Assembly (NCBI GenBank): GCA_012934845.2
Contig: WNNJ02001602.1
Location: 1 to 64,000 of the forward strand
DNA: 64,000 nucleotides
Source: Pomphorhynchus laevis
Lineage: Eukaryota; Acanthocephala; Palaeacanthocephala; Echinorhynchida; Pomphorhynchidae
Direction: 5' to 3'
The position numbers and the translations under genes are program-made. Below, piece after piece: positions 47,190-60,398 of this stretch (the stretch's first letter is position 1; each line of letters begins with the position of its first letter). The notes below the pieces were generated by a model. That model was not told where the DNA came from. It saw nothing but the letters and a program-made list of their open reading frames with translations, and ran no database searches.

Positions 47190-47796
47190 TTATGGTTCGT
47201 TCGCTATTTCATCCGAAACATCTTCAATAACATTTTTTAGGAGTTGATTTATATTCACAGGCTTGCAGTGCTTTGCGTAGTACTCTTCCTTTTTTGAAAG
47301 ATCAATCAAGTCATAATCTGGATGATGCCTTTGCCAGATCATCCTGTGCCTTTGCTTCATTAAAGCTTCTATAGCGGATATTAGCGTGTTTAGGTCACCA
47401 TTTTTTTAAAGAAGTTTGTACTTGCAACTGTAAAGTCGTCTGGTTGCTCATAGCATGGGTGATAATTGTTTTCTTCGTGAAATTTACGACATCGCACCCA
47501 ACGGTGTCGTAAAATCTCGACAATTCTCTGATCGATCATCCTGTCAGTTTTGAACTGTACTGATGCCTCAGTAATACACATAGCGTCATTCGTTTCACAT
47601 TAATCAATAGATGTAACACGATTTAGTTTACGATGATAATATGGTACAGCAGATAGTCTATATGGTTCAACGACTTTCTCTCGAAACCATGTAACCGGTT
47701 TATCAAAACATGCGTATAGAAATAGAACTAACTTGTTTGTGGGATATCCAAACTCATCGAAGTCTTTGTTAGAAGATATTGTGTGTTTAAGTTGTT
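47190..47796 (-). pseudogene. NDUFB10: NDUFB10 processed pseudogene
   Basis: Intronless, decayed copy of the complex I accessory subunit NDUFB10 (PDSW). Matching blocks in order: ACFDKPVTWFREKVV (vs AFDLIVDRPVTLVREFI), YYHRKLNRVTSID (vs YYHRQYRRVPDI), CETNDAMCITEASVQFKTDR (vs [20 protein letters not shown]), IDQRIVEILRHRWVRCRKF, and KQRHRMIWQRH (vs KQRQRMLQER). An in-frame TAA follows TSID and a frameshift follows NFFKK. There are no introns although other genes here are intron-rich, so it is probably a retrocopy that landed in the UBR4-like intron. The N-terminus is incomplete. Confidence 0.88.
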
Positions 47797-47934
47797 AAAA
47801 TTAATTGATTTCTCTCGCCCAAATTTGTAAAACATACTTTTGCATGCCAAAATAACGTAGATGAAATCAATTTAATGTTACTGCTCTGCTATTGAATATA
47901 TATTTCTATTTTTACAATTAGGGGTGAGCGAAAA

Positions 47935-48103
47935 AGATTAGTTATTCAAAATAAAATTTTCGATATTGGCTGCTATCATCAGGAAAAAAATTGCATTTAC
48001 TTACAAAGTAATAAAAATTACCATACAATTTTATATTCCCTGATAATGATGGCAGCCGCTATCCAGAATTTGGCTTTGAATAAATAATATTTTTTGCTAT
48101 CTA
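47935..48103. repeat. Foldback FB6
   Basis: Inverted arms (GCGAAAAAGATTAGTTATTC versus GAATAAATAATATTTTTTGC, and TCGATATTGGCTGCTATCAT versus GATGGCAGCCGCTATCC). The right arm gives CTGATAATGATGGC-AGCC-GCTATC, again the CTGANGA-N-hairpin layout with decay after it. Just beyond the NDUFB10 retrocopy. Confidence 0.65.
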
Positions 48104-48724
48104 CTAATTGTAAATATTCTAAAATTAGTGAATAAGAAATTTATAATGATTATATTTCCTGACGCAAACGTTTTACGTTCAATAGCCATTAAAAATAACA
48201 ATTTGTCGAACTCATGTATTATAATCTTAATTGAAAACAAACATACACATATAGACATATATAAGTTCGTACGCAAAACAGCATAAATTTTACTAGATTT
48301 TATTTGACTGGGTGATAAAAACAGTGTTTGTTGAACTTTAATTCCAACAAATAAAAAATTTTCCATTGTAACGGTTACATTTTAATAATTTAATAAACGA
48401 TGTTAACTGTTAATTCATGCCCGTGATTATCACTTAAAGCAGTCTTTTAAAATGTAATTGATCACAATGTAATAATTACATTTTCAATAAACTAAAATTA
48501 TTAGATTAAAATAATTAATTTCCGTAATAACTATTAATAATAATTAATTATTTCATTTTCATAGCTTACGATATTAGTCGGAATTAGAATGATATTACAA
48601 AAAAAAAACGAAATTTACCATAAAAACAAGATAACGATTTACTTTTGTTGCTATGCAAACCAAAGCAACAATTTATTTAATGAAACGAACAAGGGTACAA
48701 TTAATTTTGAAGAACAGAAAATAC

Positions 48725-48797
48725 CTCCAATCGAATGTCTTTTATTAAACATAAATCACATTCATTGAAACCAAGACAAGAATTGTTGAATGCCATA
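48725..48797 (-). CDS. UBR4: UBR4-like exon with CDLC motif
   Basis: A 73-nt exon (1 entry base, phase 0 exit) between acceptor TTTATATAG and donor GTATTT. It codes for MAFNNSCLGFNECDLCLIKD then IRLE. The CxxC pair corresponds to the CLVC of vertebrate UBR4 that opens the beta-sandwich module. The 74-nt intron before it matches the short-intron class of this gene. Confidence 0.82.
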
Positions 48798-48871
48798 CTA
48801 TATAAACTTCTAAACTTCATATATGTATGATAAGCAATATCATAACTTTTAAATTAAAAGAAAAAACATAC

Positions 48872-48957
48872 CCGTAAAGAGCGTGCTTGGGATCTTGCAA
48901 AATAACTCGCACAAATCGTTTTATCGAGTCATACAAGGTCGTTACATAGTCATTAAG
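48872..48957 (-). CDS. UBR4: UBR4-like exon before the beta-sandwich
   Basis: An 86-nt exon, acceptor TTTATTTTAAG, donor GTATGT, phase 0 to 2. It codes for LNDYVTTLYDSIKRFVRVI then LQDPKHALYG. It sits just upstream of the CxxC-bearing exon, where vertebrate UBR4 has the stretch leading into its EPCLVC motif. Separated from the next exon by only 73-74 nt. Confidence 0.8.
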
Positions 48958-48999
48958 CTTAAAATAAATAAACATAGATAATAGGCGATAAATAAGAGT

Positions 49000-51040
49000 A
49001 TATTATCGCGATTGGTAAAAGCAAACAGCGTCTTATTTAGTCAAATTTTGAATCAACAAAAACATTGGATATATTTGCTTTATTTACAAAGTTATAGTTT
49101 GCAAATGGTAGATAAAAGCGATAAAGAATTTCATATGTTTTAAAAAACGACAATTTACAAACAAATATTTGTCACTAATATTGTAAAACAAACTACAATA
49201 GGGTGAAGATAATGATACCAATATCAGCATAGTTTAGAATGTGTCACTAAATACATTTTTCATCGCATATTCTATAGTTTAGTATAAAAATAATGCGGTT
49301 TTAAGGTAATTTCTGTCCATTTTGCCCGTCAAAACTTCCCCTTACCATATTGTACAGCTAAATATAATTACATTGAACTAAAAAGTATATGGTTAACTAA
49401 AATATATCCCAAAAACAAAACACAACATTAAGTTATCAAAATCAGCATATTTGAACGCTTGTGCTAAAACCCGATGCTTACAATATAGCGAGCTATTTTG
49501 GAATAGCAAAGTACATTTTGAAAATTATTATTAAATACAAATGCGCTATACTATCATATTATATCAAAGTAAAATATATAACGAATTGAGGATCATATAT
49601 TGTATTAATAATTACAAGTAGTAAATAAATTTAATCGATTTATTTTAGTATTCAAAACACATTAGATAGAAATCGTATAATAGCAATTATTGTATGGGTA
49701 TTTTAGTTCGATTATATATCTATTCATTAATAAATAATTAATATATATTAATAAATAAACGATTTTCCCATCGAATAAGATAAAATTATTACAAGTTTGA
49801 AAAAACAATTTCGCTCTGTAACTGCCTACGCGTTTCTTGATCATTTTAAAGTAATTAACGACACTACTTATTTAATCTAGTAGACAAGTTACACTACAGT
49901 GTAACTTAAGACTGTTATACAATTGTCACATATTATTAATTGCACTTGAAAAATGCAGTGTTGCATTATTCCGGTTAATAATTCCGGATTTTCAACCAGT
50001 TTATAATCACACACACTTTTTCGTAAAAAAACATTTTTAATACATACTAAATATATAAATATTCATATCGAACTGTTTTCGTCGAATTCTCCATCTTAAC
50101 AAAGCCTTTATTTCAAATAACAAACTCTAGAAGCAAGTTATATATACATATATAACTTATGAGCTAGTTGTAAGCTGGCAGGCTGGTCTAAGTTTACTTT
50201 TTATAAAAATCGATACCCTTATTTCGTTTGACACAAAATCGTAACGGCATATACAATATGTCGTTATATCCAAGATATCATCATTCACAACCATTTCCTG
50301 TCTATCGATCATTTTTTGACATGAAATAAGAGAATCTAATACAAGTCCACGACCAGTTCTTGTAGAAGCACTAAAAGAACGAAAACAAAACCAAGCAATG
50401 AATTAATAAAATTTCCATTCTTAATATAACTGTTTGCTAAGTCAATGATCTCAATAAATCAGAGCATTTGGCTGACTTTGTGTATTTTGTACTGTATATA
50501 AATTAATTAAAATTATTATTTTATTAAATAGTCTATATTTAGTAAAACAAAACAACAACATTAAACGGAATATCGATAATTTGTTCCAACATTTTAATGA
50601 TTTTAATTGAATTTTTTCTCACAACTACATAATCTGATGTATATGTTCTCTAAAAGACAAACTTGCCGCAGGAATAGACATCGAAGCTGTTCGCGTCTGC
50701 AATATTGATTTAGCGACAGATCTAGAGTAGATGTTTTTTCGAATAATCTTTTGATTTACAATCCAGTTAAGCATTTTGTGCTTGTGACCCAATTTAACTG
50801 GGTCTCGAACATTTTTATATATAAAACAAAAAATAATAAATATTTAAAATATAAATTAAATTAGAAAACCTCAAATTTTTTAATTAAATTAAAGACGTTA
50901 ATAACATTACCTATAATCTATTACAGAATACATAAAATAAAGAAGGCAATCGTAAAAAGGTGCTAGTTTCGATTAATAATTGACTAATGGTAATTTATCG
51001 GAGTATCAATTTCCGTAAAGAAGGGTAATGACAGTTGTGA
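49000..51040. other. AT-rich intron sequence
   Basis: Probable UBR4-like intron. A possible R1 relic starts at 50458 (TAAATCAGAGCATTTGGCTG). A short open reading KDKLAAGIDIEAVRVCNIDL (50.66-50.72 kb, plus) is coding-like but isolated. Confidence 0.4.
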
Positions 51041-51048
51041 TTACTTAC

Positions 51049-51085
51049 ATTGCTGATAAAATACGCAACGACACAAAGTACTAAA
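51049..51085 (-). CDS. UBR4: UBR4-like micro-exon (tentative)
   Basis: A 37-nt stretch after acceptor GGTTCCCTAG, ending at a strong donor GTAAGT. It reads LVLCVVAYFISN and carries the phase change (1 entry base, 0 exit) required to connect the 59.1-kb exon with the 48.9-kb exon. The length is small and the acceptor could instead lie at GGATAG, so it is listed on splice-site and phase grounds only. Confidence 0.35.
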
Positions 51086-52199
51086 CTAGGGAACCGGTAT
51101 AGCTATCCAGCAAATGTTGCATGATAACCCGTAATGATAGTATTCAAACCAAATGGCGTATGTCGTAAAATAGATTGTGCCAATTTGATTGAGTATAAGT
51201 TGGTGTTAAAAAGTCTCAAGACTAAAATCCGATTTCTTAGGTTTAATTAATTCAAACTACGATTTGTTGGCTGCCGTCTAATTAAAATTAATCGATCCTT
51301 CTATCCAACAAAGTTTTATACGCTAGAGCGCTACTACTGCAGAAGATTAACATTTGGCAGATAAATACTTGCATAAGATAAATCTTCTCTGAATGATATT
51401 AGCATCGATAACAGATTGAACAAATTCAATTGTATTTGTTCAGTTGAATATAAAATTCAATTCAATTTGTTCAATTCAATTTCAATTATAATCGCGACAT
51501 AATGGACCACCTATAAAATAGTAAATGACATTTGTTTTATTAATTTTTTAAAGTTGACATGACAATAGCAAACTAGTCGATTACGAATTGAATCTCATGT
51601 CTATCAAGAGAGATTACAACGGGGTTGTCAGGGTATAGAATCAATTGTATTTATTAAGAGGGAACTCTCAATTTTATTGGGATGTCAATGTTAAAAAAAA
51701 ACGAGAACAGCATAGGATCAACATATCTTTCTGCATTATCCCACAACTTGCGCAATATTACACTTTTTAGTTGCGACTTATAAAAACTGGGAATCTAGAT
51801 ATAACAACTGGCGATTAGAGTTATCAATCAGAAGACCTAAATAAGCATGTTGAGTTTGGAGACCAAAGTATGATGCGATATCTAGTGCATCATAATATGG
51901 GCTTGCAAAGACAGCTGTTTGGTTTAATTAGTTTCATGGGGAGAAAAAAATTGAAATTTAAACAGTTTGATCTGTTAACCGACAATTGGCATGATTACTT
52001 GGACAATTCAAATACATATAAAGAGAAATGGTATTAGTTGTGATCAACCCAGTAAACAAATTATCAAAGTGCTGAATTATATTTACTCTAACGCAAACTG
52101 GAACATCAATTTATGTCTGATAGCATTTCGTTCAATGATGTAGTAACCGTTCGGTCTAAACATTTTAATCATCCGATCCATATTGCGCTGCGCGATACA

Positions 52200-55100
52200 T
52201 GCTTTCTTAATATCTACTGTGGTCAATGATTACACATACAAGATTAAGCATGCCCTGTATCGAGAATGGCTTGCTCTGAATGGAGAGTGGATTGTAGATG
52301 AATCATGCCCTGAATCATGAGTGACATACCTTGAATCGAGAGTATGCCCTGAATCGTGACAAGGATTGGCATGCCCTGAATCATTCAGGGCATGCCCTAA
52401 AGCATGTATTGAATCAAGAGTGGATTGCAGATGCTAAGGGATTTGCGAATAAGTGCGATTTTTTGAGTGTGGAAATTCGTACTAAAGAAGACGTCATCAA
52501 CGATAAACTTGAAGATCTTATAATTGTGCACATAGTAGTTGATCAAATTTGAGCATTGTAGGTAATCGTAGCATGATGACCCAAATATTGACAATGTTCT
52601 GGAAATTATAACTGATTGGAAATTACCAAACGTAATCAATTGCTGAAAGTTCATCAACCGGTTAAAAACGACGAAATATGACGTTTTTTATTAGAGACAA
52701 ACATCAATGAAATATGCATAACAAAATTAATAATTCTAATTATCGTAAAGTATGTGGTCGCAACGATTCTTCAAAACACAGACGATGCTTGTTTAACATA
52801 GAAATTTTCTGGCATAAATGTAAAAGGACCAAAAGTGCTGACTATGGCGAATAAGGCAACAAGTTTATGAAATAGACCAGTGCCCGGCTGATAATACAAA
52901 TCATTATGAATTTGAGGGGTGTGCCCAAGCGATTACAACTATTGAAGTGGATTACACTGAGTTAATGACTGACAATTCAATACAAAGTGAACCCAGTATC
53001 ATGATAAGCTTAGACCAAATTTTCAAATCATGATTTATGATACAGATGTAGATATCTATATTATTCCGTTGAGCCATTGAACAAACTCGGTTTTCATGAG
53101 CAAGAAAACGTAAAGTATATTCGAACTTATACAGGATCGACGTGCAAGCTATGGGAAGTTGTGTTGTGTGTACAAATTCATTATGTATTCTTATTTTAGA
53201 CAGAAGGGGCAAAATGAAAGTGTCAACCTCTATTTGGGCGACCATAAATTCATGCTTTCAAATTAAAATTGTTAGATAAAGTATGGATGTTCTCACTTAG
53301 TGAATATATACACATTTATGAACGACTAAATGATTAGCTGTTTGATGCATTGGTTTTATTTGCAGACTGGATTGACAGTATGCGAAATTACTAAGCAAGT
53401 TTATGTAATGATAATTCGGGCTAACACGAAATTATATGAACTTGTTGCATTCCATTGGCCATACAACAAACAGTAAAAAACTGTAAATAAGTGTCTTCAA
53501 TTGTCATTAGATTGTAAATAATGCGAAGAGACATTATTATTTATTTTACAATTTTGATCCAATATTTCGGTGGCACGTGGGCGCATCATTATCAAGGTTT
53601 ATTCAATTGTAAGTATTTATAGCAAAGACAATTTTTAACAAGACTGGTTGAAAATTGTCTCTTCGCCTTATTTACAAAACTAATTAGATCGACTGATTCA
53701 TGACGAAATTATTGAGAAAGTCGATAGAATCAAATAATACGTAGAGTGGACAATTCCAATAGTAATTGTTCGGAAGAAAGACAATTTAGTACATCTGTAT
53801 ATCCAGTAGTTCATTTAAAATTCCCACTTTTGATGAAATCCTGATGAAGATAGCCAAAGCGTCATCATACTTGGAGGTGAGGACGATGAAAAATCGAGAC
53901 ATCTATTAACAATTAGTACACCGTTCAGATTCTTCCGTTATAGCAGAATTTTATTTGATGTATACGTAGAGCCACTAATATTTCAATGTTACTTGTTAAA
54001 GTTCTTGGTGATAGTGCAGGAGTTGCAGTTTATCTGGATGATACTGTAATTTCAGACACTAACGGCAATGAACATTTGGATTGATTGATAATAGTATAAA
54101 TATAGAGAAAAAGAGCAAATGCTCGTTCATGAAATAAATAATTAGAATATTTAGTCAAGTACTATGTAGAAATCAATTGAAACATGATCCATAAAAGCCG
54201 AGTGCAATATTGCATTTGAACCATCTGAAAATAAAATAGAATTGAAGTCGTTCCTTAATTGAGTAAAATATTTAGATAAATGTTTTCCCGATTTACGTTG
54301 TCAATGTTATGCGTTATATACTTTGGCTGGACAGAAAATAATGTCGAATCGGAAAGGTATACAATTGGACGAATTTTGAATTACTAAAAGAATCTTACAT
54401 AACCCCAGCTCATTAATCCCTTATGATGGTAAATTACGAGAATTTAAATAAAGTTAAATGAGTTGAAATCGGGATTGGGAACCGTACTGTTGCAAGAAAC
54501 ATACAATTAAATTTATAAGTCAGTATGTTATACCTCCCGTAAACTGAGTGTTGCTATAAGGTATGCCCAAATTGATAGAGGTACTTACTCAACTATTTGC
54601 TATAATGTAATTCGACTAATACTTGACAAATGAAAATTTTCGTTGTTGACTGACCATTGACCACTTAAATACTTTTATGAAATTAAAAGAGATTTATCAA
54701 AGGTTACAAATCATCGTTTAGTGCGTTGGGTATATGAAAATCTCAACATCAATATACGCTCGAACATGTTGATGGACAATGCAATAGCTAATTTGTTGTC
54801 GAGATGTAAGCTGACGATGAATTGGGCTTTAGGAAATTCAAGAATCGTGCGTTATTCTGATGATTTAAAGCGAGAGTGTACAAATGAACAATCTATTCAG
54901 TGATATATTACGAAATGCAGCAAAAGATGAACTAGTTATCAGAAGAACATGCGAATTCGTTTATTTGGCAAAGCAAATTTTATCAATTGAAAACAATATT
55001 ATGATATAAGGCATGATCTATAGTTTAAATATGACATACTCATGTGAGCAGGCAAGATTGGCATTCAAAATTAACTAAAAAGAGATGTATTGGAATCTAT

Positions 55101-57900
55101 TCATAACTGTCATACAGGATTGTGAGTATTCTAGGACTCGCTGCCTATAATCTATGTGTGGAAGCCAGGAATAAATAAAAATTAATCACAATATGAACCG
55201 GATAATTCAATAATAAACAAGTCAATCACAAATTCGCCTTGACGGCATTTTCACGCTGATTTTAGTAGTCACGTAGATAGAGAAACTTACATGATAATGA
55301 TATGAGTATGTCCTAATGACCAGAAGTTAAAAATGTTAGCTTAACAAATGCCCAGAGTGTGATTCAAGCAATGCGTGAGGGTCTTGCGAGACAAGGTTTG
55401 CTAGCGAAGTAAATCGTTGACAATAGACTACAATTACGATTGTGGAAGTTTAAGCAACTTCTGGTTAAACGTGGAATAAGTTTAGGCAACGTAACATCGT
55501 ATCACCCAAGATCAAATGGACTTACAAAAAGGTTTATGTGAGTATTAAATCAGTGTGCATTGTCCGGTACACCAATTGGTCAGACAACTAAAAAATCAAA
55601 AAATGTTACTTCTATGCAGAAACACGATGCATGCCAATAACAAAAGATATCATGACACACTAACGTTATTTAGGCATAATGCTTGTTTGAATAAGCCCAA
55701 CTGCCTCGCTTACTACGAAAAAAACGATAAAAATAAAATTCGATTCAAATGTGCCTACAAAATAAAGCTATTTTCAACCAGGACATTATATATGATATCG
55801 TTGTCACAATAGAGTTGCTTGGAAGTTTGTTAGAGTTAAAGAGGATCGGATTGGGTTTTGTATAAAGTTGTATATAATAGCATATTGTCCGGTCAAAACA
55901 AAACAACATATCCCATTTGGGTGCATGTTGGCAACTACGTAATCGTGTATGTAAAGAAAGTGAGTTAGCGGAGTTAAGAGTACCAAAATCACAATGCTTA
56001 GATGATAATGTTAGGAATTCGAGTGATAATATTTTCGATGCATTCCCGATATCAGTTAAACCTGGTAGCAGAATGATACCGTACAGCCTACCTATAGTTA
56101 ATAATAATTTCCGCAATAAATAGACGTTTGATCGGGAGTGTATAAATGATATTATAAATGATAATATCAATGATATTCTTCTAGTGTATGTGGATAACAC
56201 ATACACTAGAAGACTTATATAGACGAAGCACTCGTATTCGACGAAAATCTCAAAGATTTGAATTTGATTGAATTAGCAAATAGGAGTTGTCATACACAAC
56301 TTGGAAAGGTTTGGAGCAGTTCAATTTGCGCTGGGCAGCAGTTGCTGTATCTGATGAAAGATTCGAATATGAAAAATTTGAATTTGGACATCACAGATAA
56401 CATGGATAGTTAAAATATTACGACGAAATCCAAACGGTTTCGTAGAAAGATGTTCTTGAAAAGCTTTCGGTCGACAATTTAAAACATTCACTAATAGCGT
56501 ATGAAAATGTTTTGAGAAAGAGCAATACTGCAATAAACATCTAAGAAATTTGAATCGAACTTATCCTCGTAAAGTATACTGATTACGGCTTATTTACAGA
56601 AAATAGGAATATACTGACCATACAAATGAGCGTTAAACAGATAAGTCATATAGTTCATTAAAATAGGGAATGTTGCTTTAATTTGCTGGGTGCACAAATT
56701 CTAGGGGATGAGCTTTATTGAACGCTAAGTGGTTAATAAATTGCTCTAAAAATATCGGACAAAACAATATGATATATAGTAATTTCTGTTGGAAGCAAAC
56801 ATTAAAATAAAATTTAAATTAATAGGCAAAACAACTTGAGGATATGAAAATACTTTGAAAGTGTGTGAGCTATTCAGCGAATAGAATACGAGCATTTGCT
56901 TATTGAGAGGATGAAAGCTTCAAAAGAGCATGTTCAGCCAATATTGTTAAAGCTTATCTGAGTGTGAACAATCATTTCGGTAACTAGATATTGTATTACA
57001 ATACAAGCGACGAATGTATGTATACTCGTAGTGCACTGACATGGAATATCTTGAATCCTTCAGCATTGACAGCAATTAAGAATAAATAATCTTTGTAAAT
57101 TGGCAGGTTTTCGATACTAACACGAGATATTTGACTTGATCCATGATGACCTGTTGCATCATGAACTTCGCATATTACATAAAAGAGCATCTAAATGACC
57201 ATGATAAGAAGCGTACAAGCATTATTTAGAGTCGAGAAATCGAGGGCATTTGATTTTACGATTTTGATATAACGTGGTATGAATGAATATTAACATTCGT
57301 ATTGATAATGCATGAGACCGGTTTGAGTTTTCGTACTAAGGACCGCTCTATACCAGCAACAATCTTCTGTCGCGCACTTGAGGTTTGTGAACAAAACCAA
57401 TGCCGAATTTGCCGTTATTTCATTCGTATGAGCAAACGTTTTTAGGAACATGTAAGCTCAATAAAAGCAATCAAGCTCAATAAAAGCAAAATATTCTTGT
57501 GACTGGCTAATCTTTTCGTGTAATGGTGACGCGAATTTGTCATGAGTCTTTTGTAATGATAAGACGAAGAGGTAGTGCGCACGCATTACTAAGATATCAA
57601 CTGCGGGGTGTTACGGACTAGAACAACATATCATCACGGATATTTTCGATGTCAGTAAATAAATGAAGTTAGCAGCAGAAAATGAGACAAAACTCGGACA
57701 TACTGAGTGTAGCAGCAAGTATCATTACAGCTAATATTCGTCTAAGATTCTAATAAATAGCAAAAACTTCAAAGGAATACACATTTAGTATCGTTATAGG
57801 ATTCTGAAAAGTTTTCAGTGGTTTGCTAACGCTATTTATGCAAATGATATCGAAGAGCGCGGTGAGTTTATCACCGCTCTAAATGTGGCATATCTAGGCT
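52200..57900 (+). mobile_element. Ty3/gypsy-type LTR element fossil
   Basis: Very old, heavily broken (dozens of breaks). Recognisable parts in order: possible gag/protease region (52.4-53.4 kb), RT (53.7-54.1 kb, including a YLDD-type catalytic motif), RNase H-like (54.4-54.9 kb), and integrase-like (55.3-55.8 kb). The 56-57.9 kb part is less clear. LTRs were not recognised, so the outer limits are approximate. It sits in the putative UBR4-like intron between the 59.1-kb exon and the 51.0- or 48.9-kb exon. Confidence 0.6.
52249..52440 (+). repeat. Degenerate short tandem repeat (ATGCCCTGAATC type)
   Basis: About eight imperfect units containing ATGCCCTGAATCGTGA or TGAATCGAGAGT. Some are separated by inverted forms (CATTCAGGGCATGCCCTAAA), so small hairpins are possible. 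Located at the left edge of the Ty3/gypsy fossil. Confidence 0.6.
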
Positions 57901-57949
57901 CACAAAGACTTTTACAAATTTAGAATTCTTTAATTTTTGAGCTCGAGAG

Positions 57950-58920
57950 AAGATTGTGGATACTGAAGACATATTTAGAGAAATGTGTAGCCACGGAGGA
58001 ATATCCAACCTTTAGCATATAATCGGTGTAATTTAGGATGCATGCAGGACGGTAATAAACCTGATATATGAAACGATTTTATACAGAGCATTGATATGAG
58101 CAGACCCCGCGGGTCAGCAGATGCCAGCTAACCTTCCAATTCGAATGCCGGTATGAGCTCAAGCGAAAACTGAATGAGCAATATGGTGCATCATATAGCG
58201 CAATTTGTTTCTTCATAATACTTGCAAAAATGTTTCGAGATAACATCTGAAATTAAGTGGAAGTGAAAGGCACAAATATTCCCTATTATACTGTTTCGAT
58301 TTGAGGAAAATCGAAATTTGTATTAGATTAGTGCAATTGCGTCCTCGACAATCACTGTACGGGCTACAAACGCAACAAAGGCATATTGCATTATTCCCGT
58401 TACATGGGCGAGCTTCTCGATTACAGCCAATTTGAAAGAACGTGATCAACGCATGCAGATGTATCTAGGATTGTTGTTTGCTAATTGCTCTCGTTCACGG
58501 TTGTGTTCAATTAAAACTTGAAATTGTTTTATTATTTTATTTTTTATTAACGATTGTTTTTGAAGCACTTACAGACTTTGTAATGAGTTATAAATCTTTC
58601 ATAAATCAGGAAAAAAATTTCGGCCGTACAACTAAGATTAAAGTGTAATATTGATATTAATATAAATATTATATTGTTAATATATATTTATATTAATAAT
58701 ATAGTTAATTATATTATCTAATATCGTCTATTATATCATGCACAAATATTTGTTTCTCTAAGTTAATGTTTCCAAATAATGTGCAGGTCTTGGAAAACAG
58801 TAAAATGTGTTTAACAATAATACGACTTAGGTATCGATTTTTAAATGTACCGGCAGTGCCGTTAAAACGGAGGCTTTATAGATCGAGAAATCCGATATTC
58901 AGTTCAATACTAAGTTCAAG
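57950..58920. other. Unassigned sequence right of the Ty3/gypsy fossil
   Basis: Somewhat GC-richer to 58.5 kb, without a readable frame; may still belong to the fossil. From 58.6 to 58.74 kb it is an ATATT-rich run. Confidence 0.35.
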
Positions 58921-59077
58921 ATCCCATCAGAGTTGTGTTTTCAAAGGCATGCATGTGTTAGGTGATAAGTAATTATGTATTAAAAGCAACTTGCTATTGT
59001 AAAAATAGCAGTATATAAAAAAGTAATTATTATAAAAAACAGTTAAAAATTTATTATTAAAGCACAGAATAACATAC

Positions 59078-59291
59078 GTCATTAATAGATTAATTATCTG
59101 CTTTGCTAAGTCTTTAGATCTTGATGATGACTCCAAAATAATGCAGTCGATAATAAAATGTTCAAAAATAACTGGAGTTCTTTGGATGATCGATAAAATA
59201 TTGTCACATGCTTTGATGGAATAAGTCGAGTGCCAAAACTCTAAAGCATATGAAACTTTAAAAGTATCATATTTTGATATAAAAAAGTGCT
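59078..59291 (-). CDS. UBR4: UBR4-like exon, solenoid segment
   Basis: A 214-nt exon between acceptor AAATTTTAG and donor GTATGT. It codes for a helical segment starting HFFISKYDTFKVSYALEFWH and ending AKQIINLLMT. Leu, Ile and Phe recur at helix spacing, with no low-complexity sequence. It leaves two bases (AC), so the next exon must begin with one base; the tentative exon at 51085 does. The open frame extends past both splice sites, but codon choice is clearly better inside them. Confidence 0.72.
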
Positions 59292-59375
59292 CTAAAATTT
59301 CATATATATTGAGTTTTATTTTAACATAAATCTTCATTTTAACAAAAATATCATTTATTATATTTTACTTCGTAC

Positions 59376-59510
59376 CAGTTGTTTCGGATAAACCAGTGAG
59401 ATGTCCAGAATATCTCCAGTGACTTAAACTGCATACTAGAAGCTCCAGAAAATGCTGCCTCAAATCGTCATTAAACAGCAGTGAATTATAGAATATGTAC
59501 ATGGCAAACC
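59376..59510 (-). CDS. UBR4: UBR4-like exon, solenoid segment
   Basis: Begins after a pyrimidine-rich acceptor (GTTTTCAAAG) and codes for FAMYIFYNSLLFNDDL, then helical residues ending LTGLSETT. It is 135 nt with 2 entry bases and 1 exit base. The donor read as G|GTACGA leaves the phase needed by the next exon, 84 nt away; the neighbouring GTAAAA would break the frame. Amphipathic helical composition fits an armadillo/HEAT-type repeat. I could not align it to a particular UBR4 block from memory. Confidence 0.6.
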
Positions 59511-59653
59511 CTTTGAAAACGAAACATGCACATAGCAAATATTAAAACGTAAGTGATATATAAAATATATAAAAAGTATATATATAATTGTTGGTAAAAA
59601 TAACCCACGCAAATTATTCAAAAATAATACATGACGCAAAATCCCAGTCCTAC

Positions 59654-59698
59654 GGGACTTATGGGGTTCGTTGAAAAAACCAACCATTGGAAATAAGC
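59654..59698 (-). CDS. UBR4: UBR4-like exon (tentative, most 5')
   Basis: A 45-nt open stretch reading LFPMVGFFNEPHKS, between an AAG acceptor and a donor GTAGGA. It enters with 2 bases of a codon and leaves with 1, which fits the next exon after a 143-nt intron. The donor is weak and another one (CAT|GTATTA) lies 40 nt on, so the boundaries are uncertain. Assigned only because it lies just upstream of two better exons of the same strand. Confidence 0.3.
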
Positions 59699-60398
59699 CT
59701 TACTTAAACTAAGGGAAAAACATTTTTAAAATAGATTTATAAAAACTTTTAACATTCGAAACGTTGAGTTGCTCCGTTACTGAACAGAAAAAAGCAGGAA
59801 ATGCGGTAAACTGTGTGGACGCAGTTTAAGTAAATTTTGATATTTTAAATCCTATTGATATTTATCAAATTTCGTTCTTTAAAATGTGAAAACCGAAAAA
59901 ATAACATGTAAAATAAAAAGTCAATTCGTTTAGTATTTTCTAAGATAATCTACGATTTCGTAGATTAATCGTAAAGATAACTGTAAAACGGGAATACCAC
60001 AATAACTCAGTGGCTCTAATGGATCTGTATCCCATGTAATATCAAATACAGAGCATGCAATGGAAACTATAATTATTGACAGCCATTAACAAATACATCT
60101 AAAAGAAAAGCAAAATAATTATGGATAGGAAAGCTTATGCCCGACTAAACACTGACGATTATTCTTCACAGCGATCTAATCAGTACAAAATTCCAAATAT
60201 CATTATCTTCCGCTCGTTCTGGTATATAAGCGGTAAATGTGTAGAATCGCCAATTTTGCAATGAAGGAGAGTAAAACATTTTGGAAGTTTATTGTAAATA
60301 AATAATAACTAGTGTCCTTTTCTGGTTTGATATATAAAATCAATAATATATAAAAACGGCTTAAAATGATCTAGGATGACATATTGTCTAATCACGAC

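Noticed and set aside
55745-56206. 153-codon minus-strand ORF
   Set aside because: Lies opposite the integrase-like part of the Ty3/gypsy fossil; no recognisable motif, and composition is that of an antisense frame.
58927-59337. Single 136-codon ORF as a gene on its own
   Set aside because: Its centre (59078-59291) is an exon bounded by good splice sites. The ends are intron read-through.
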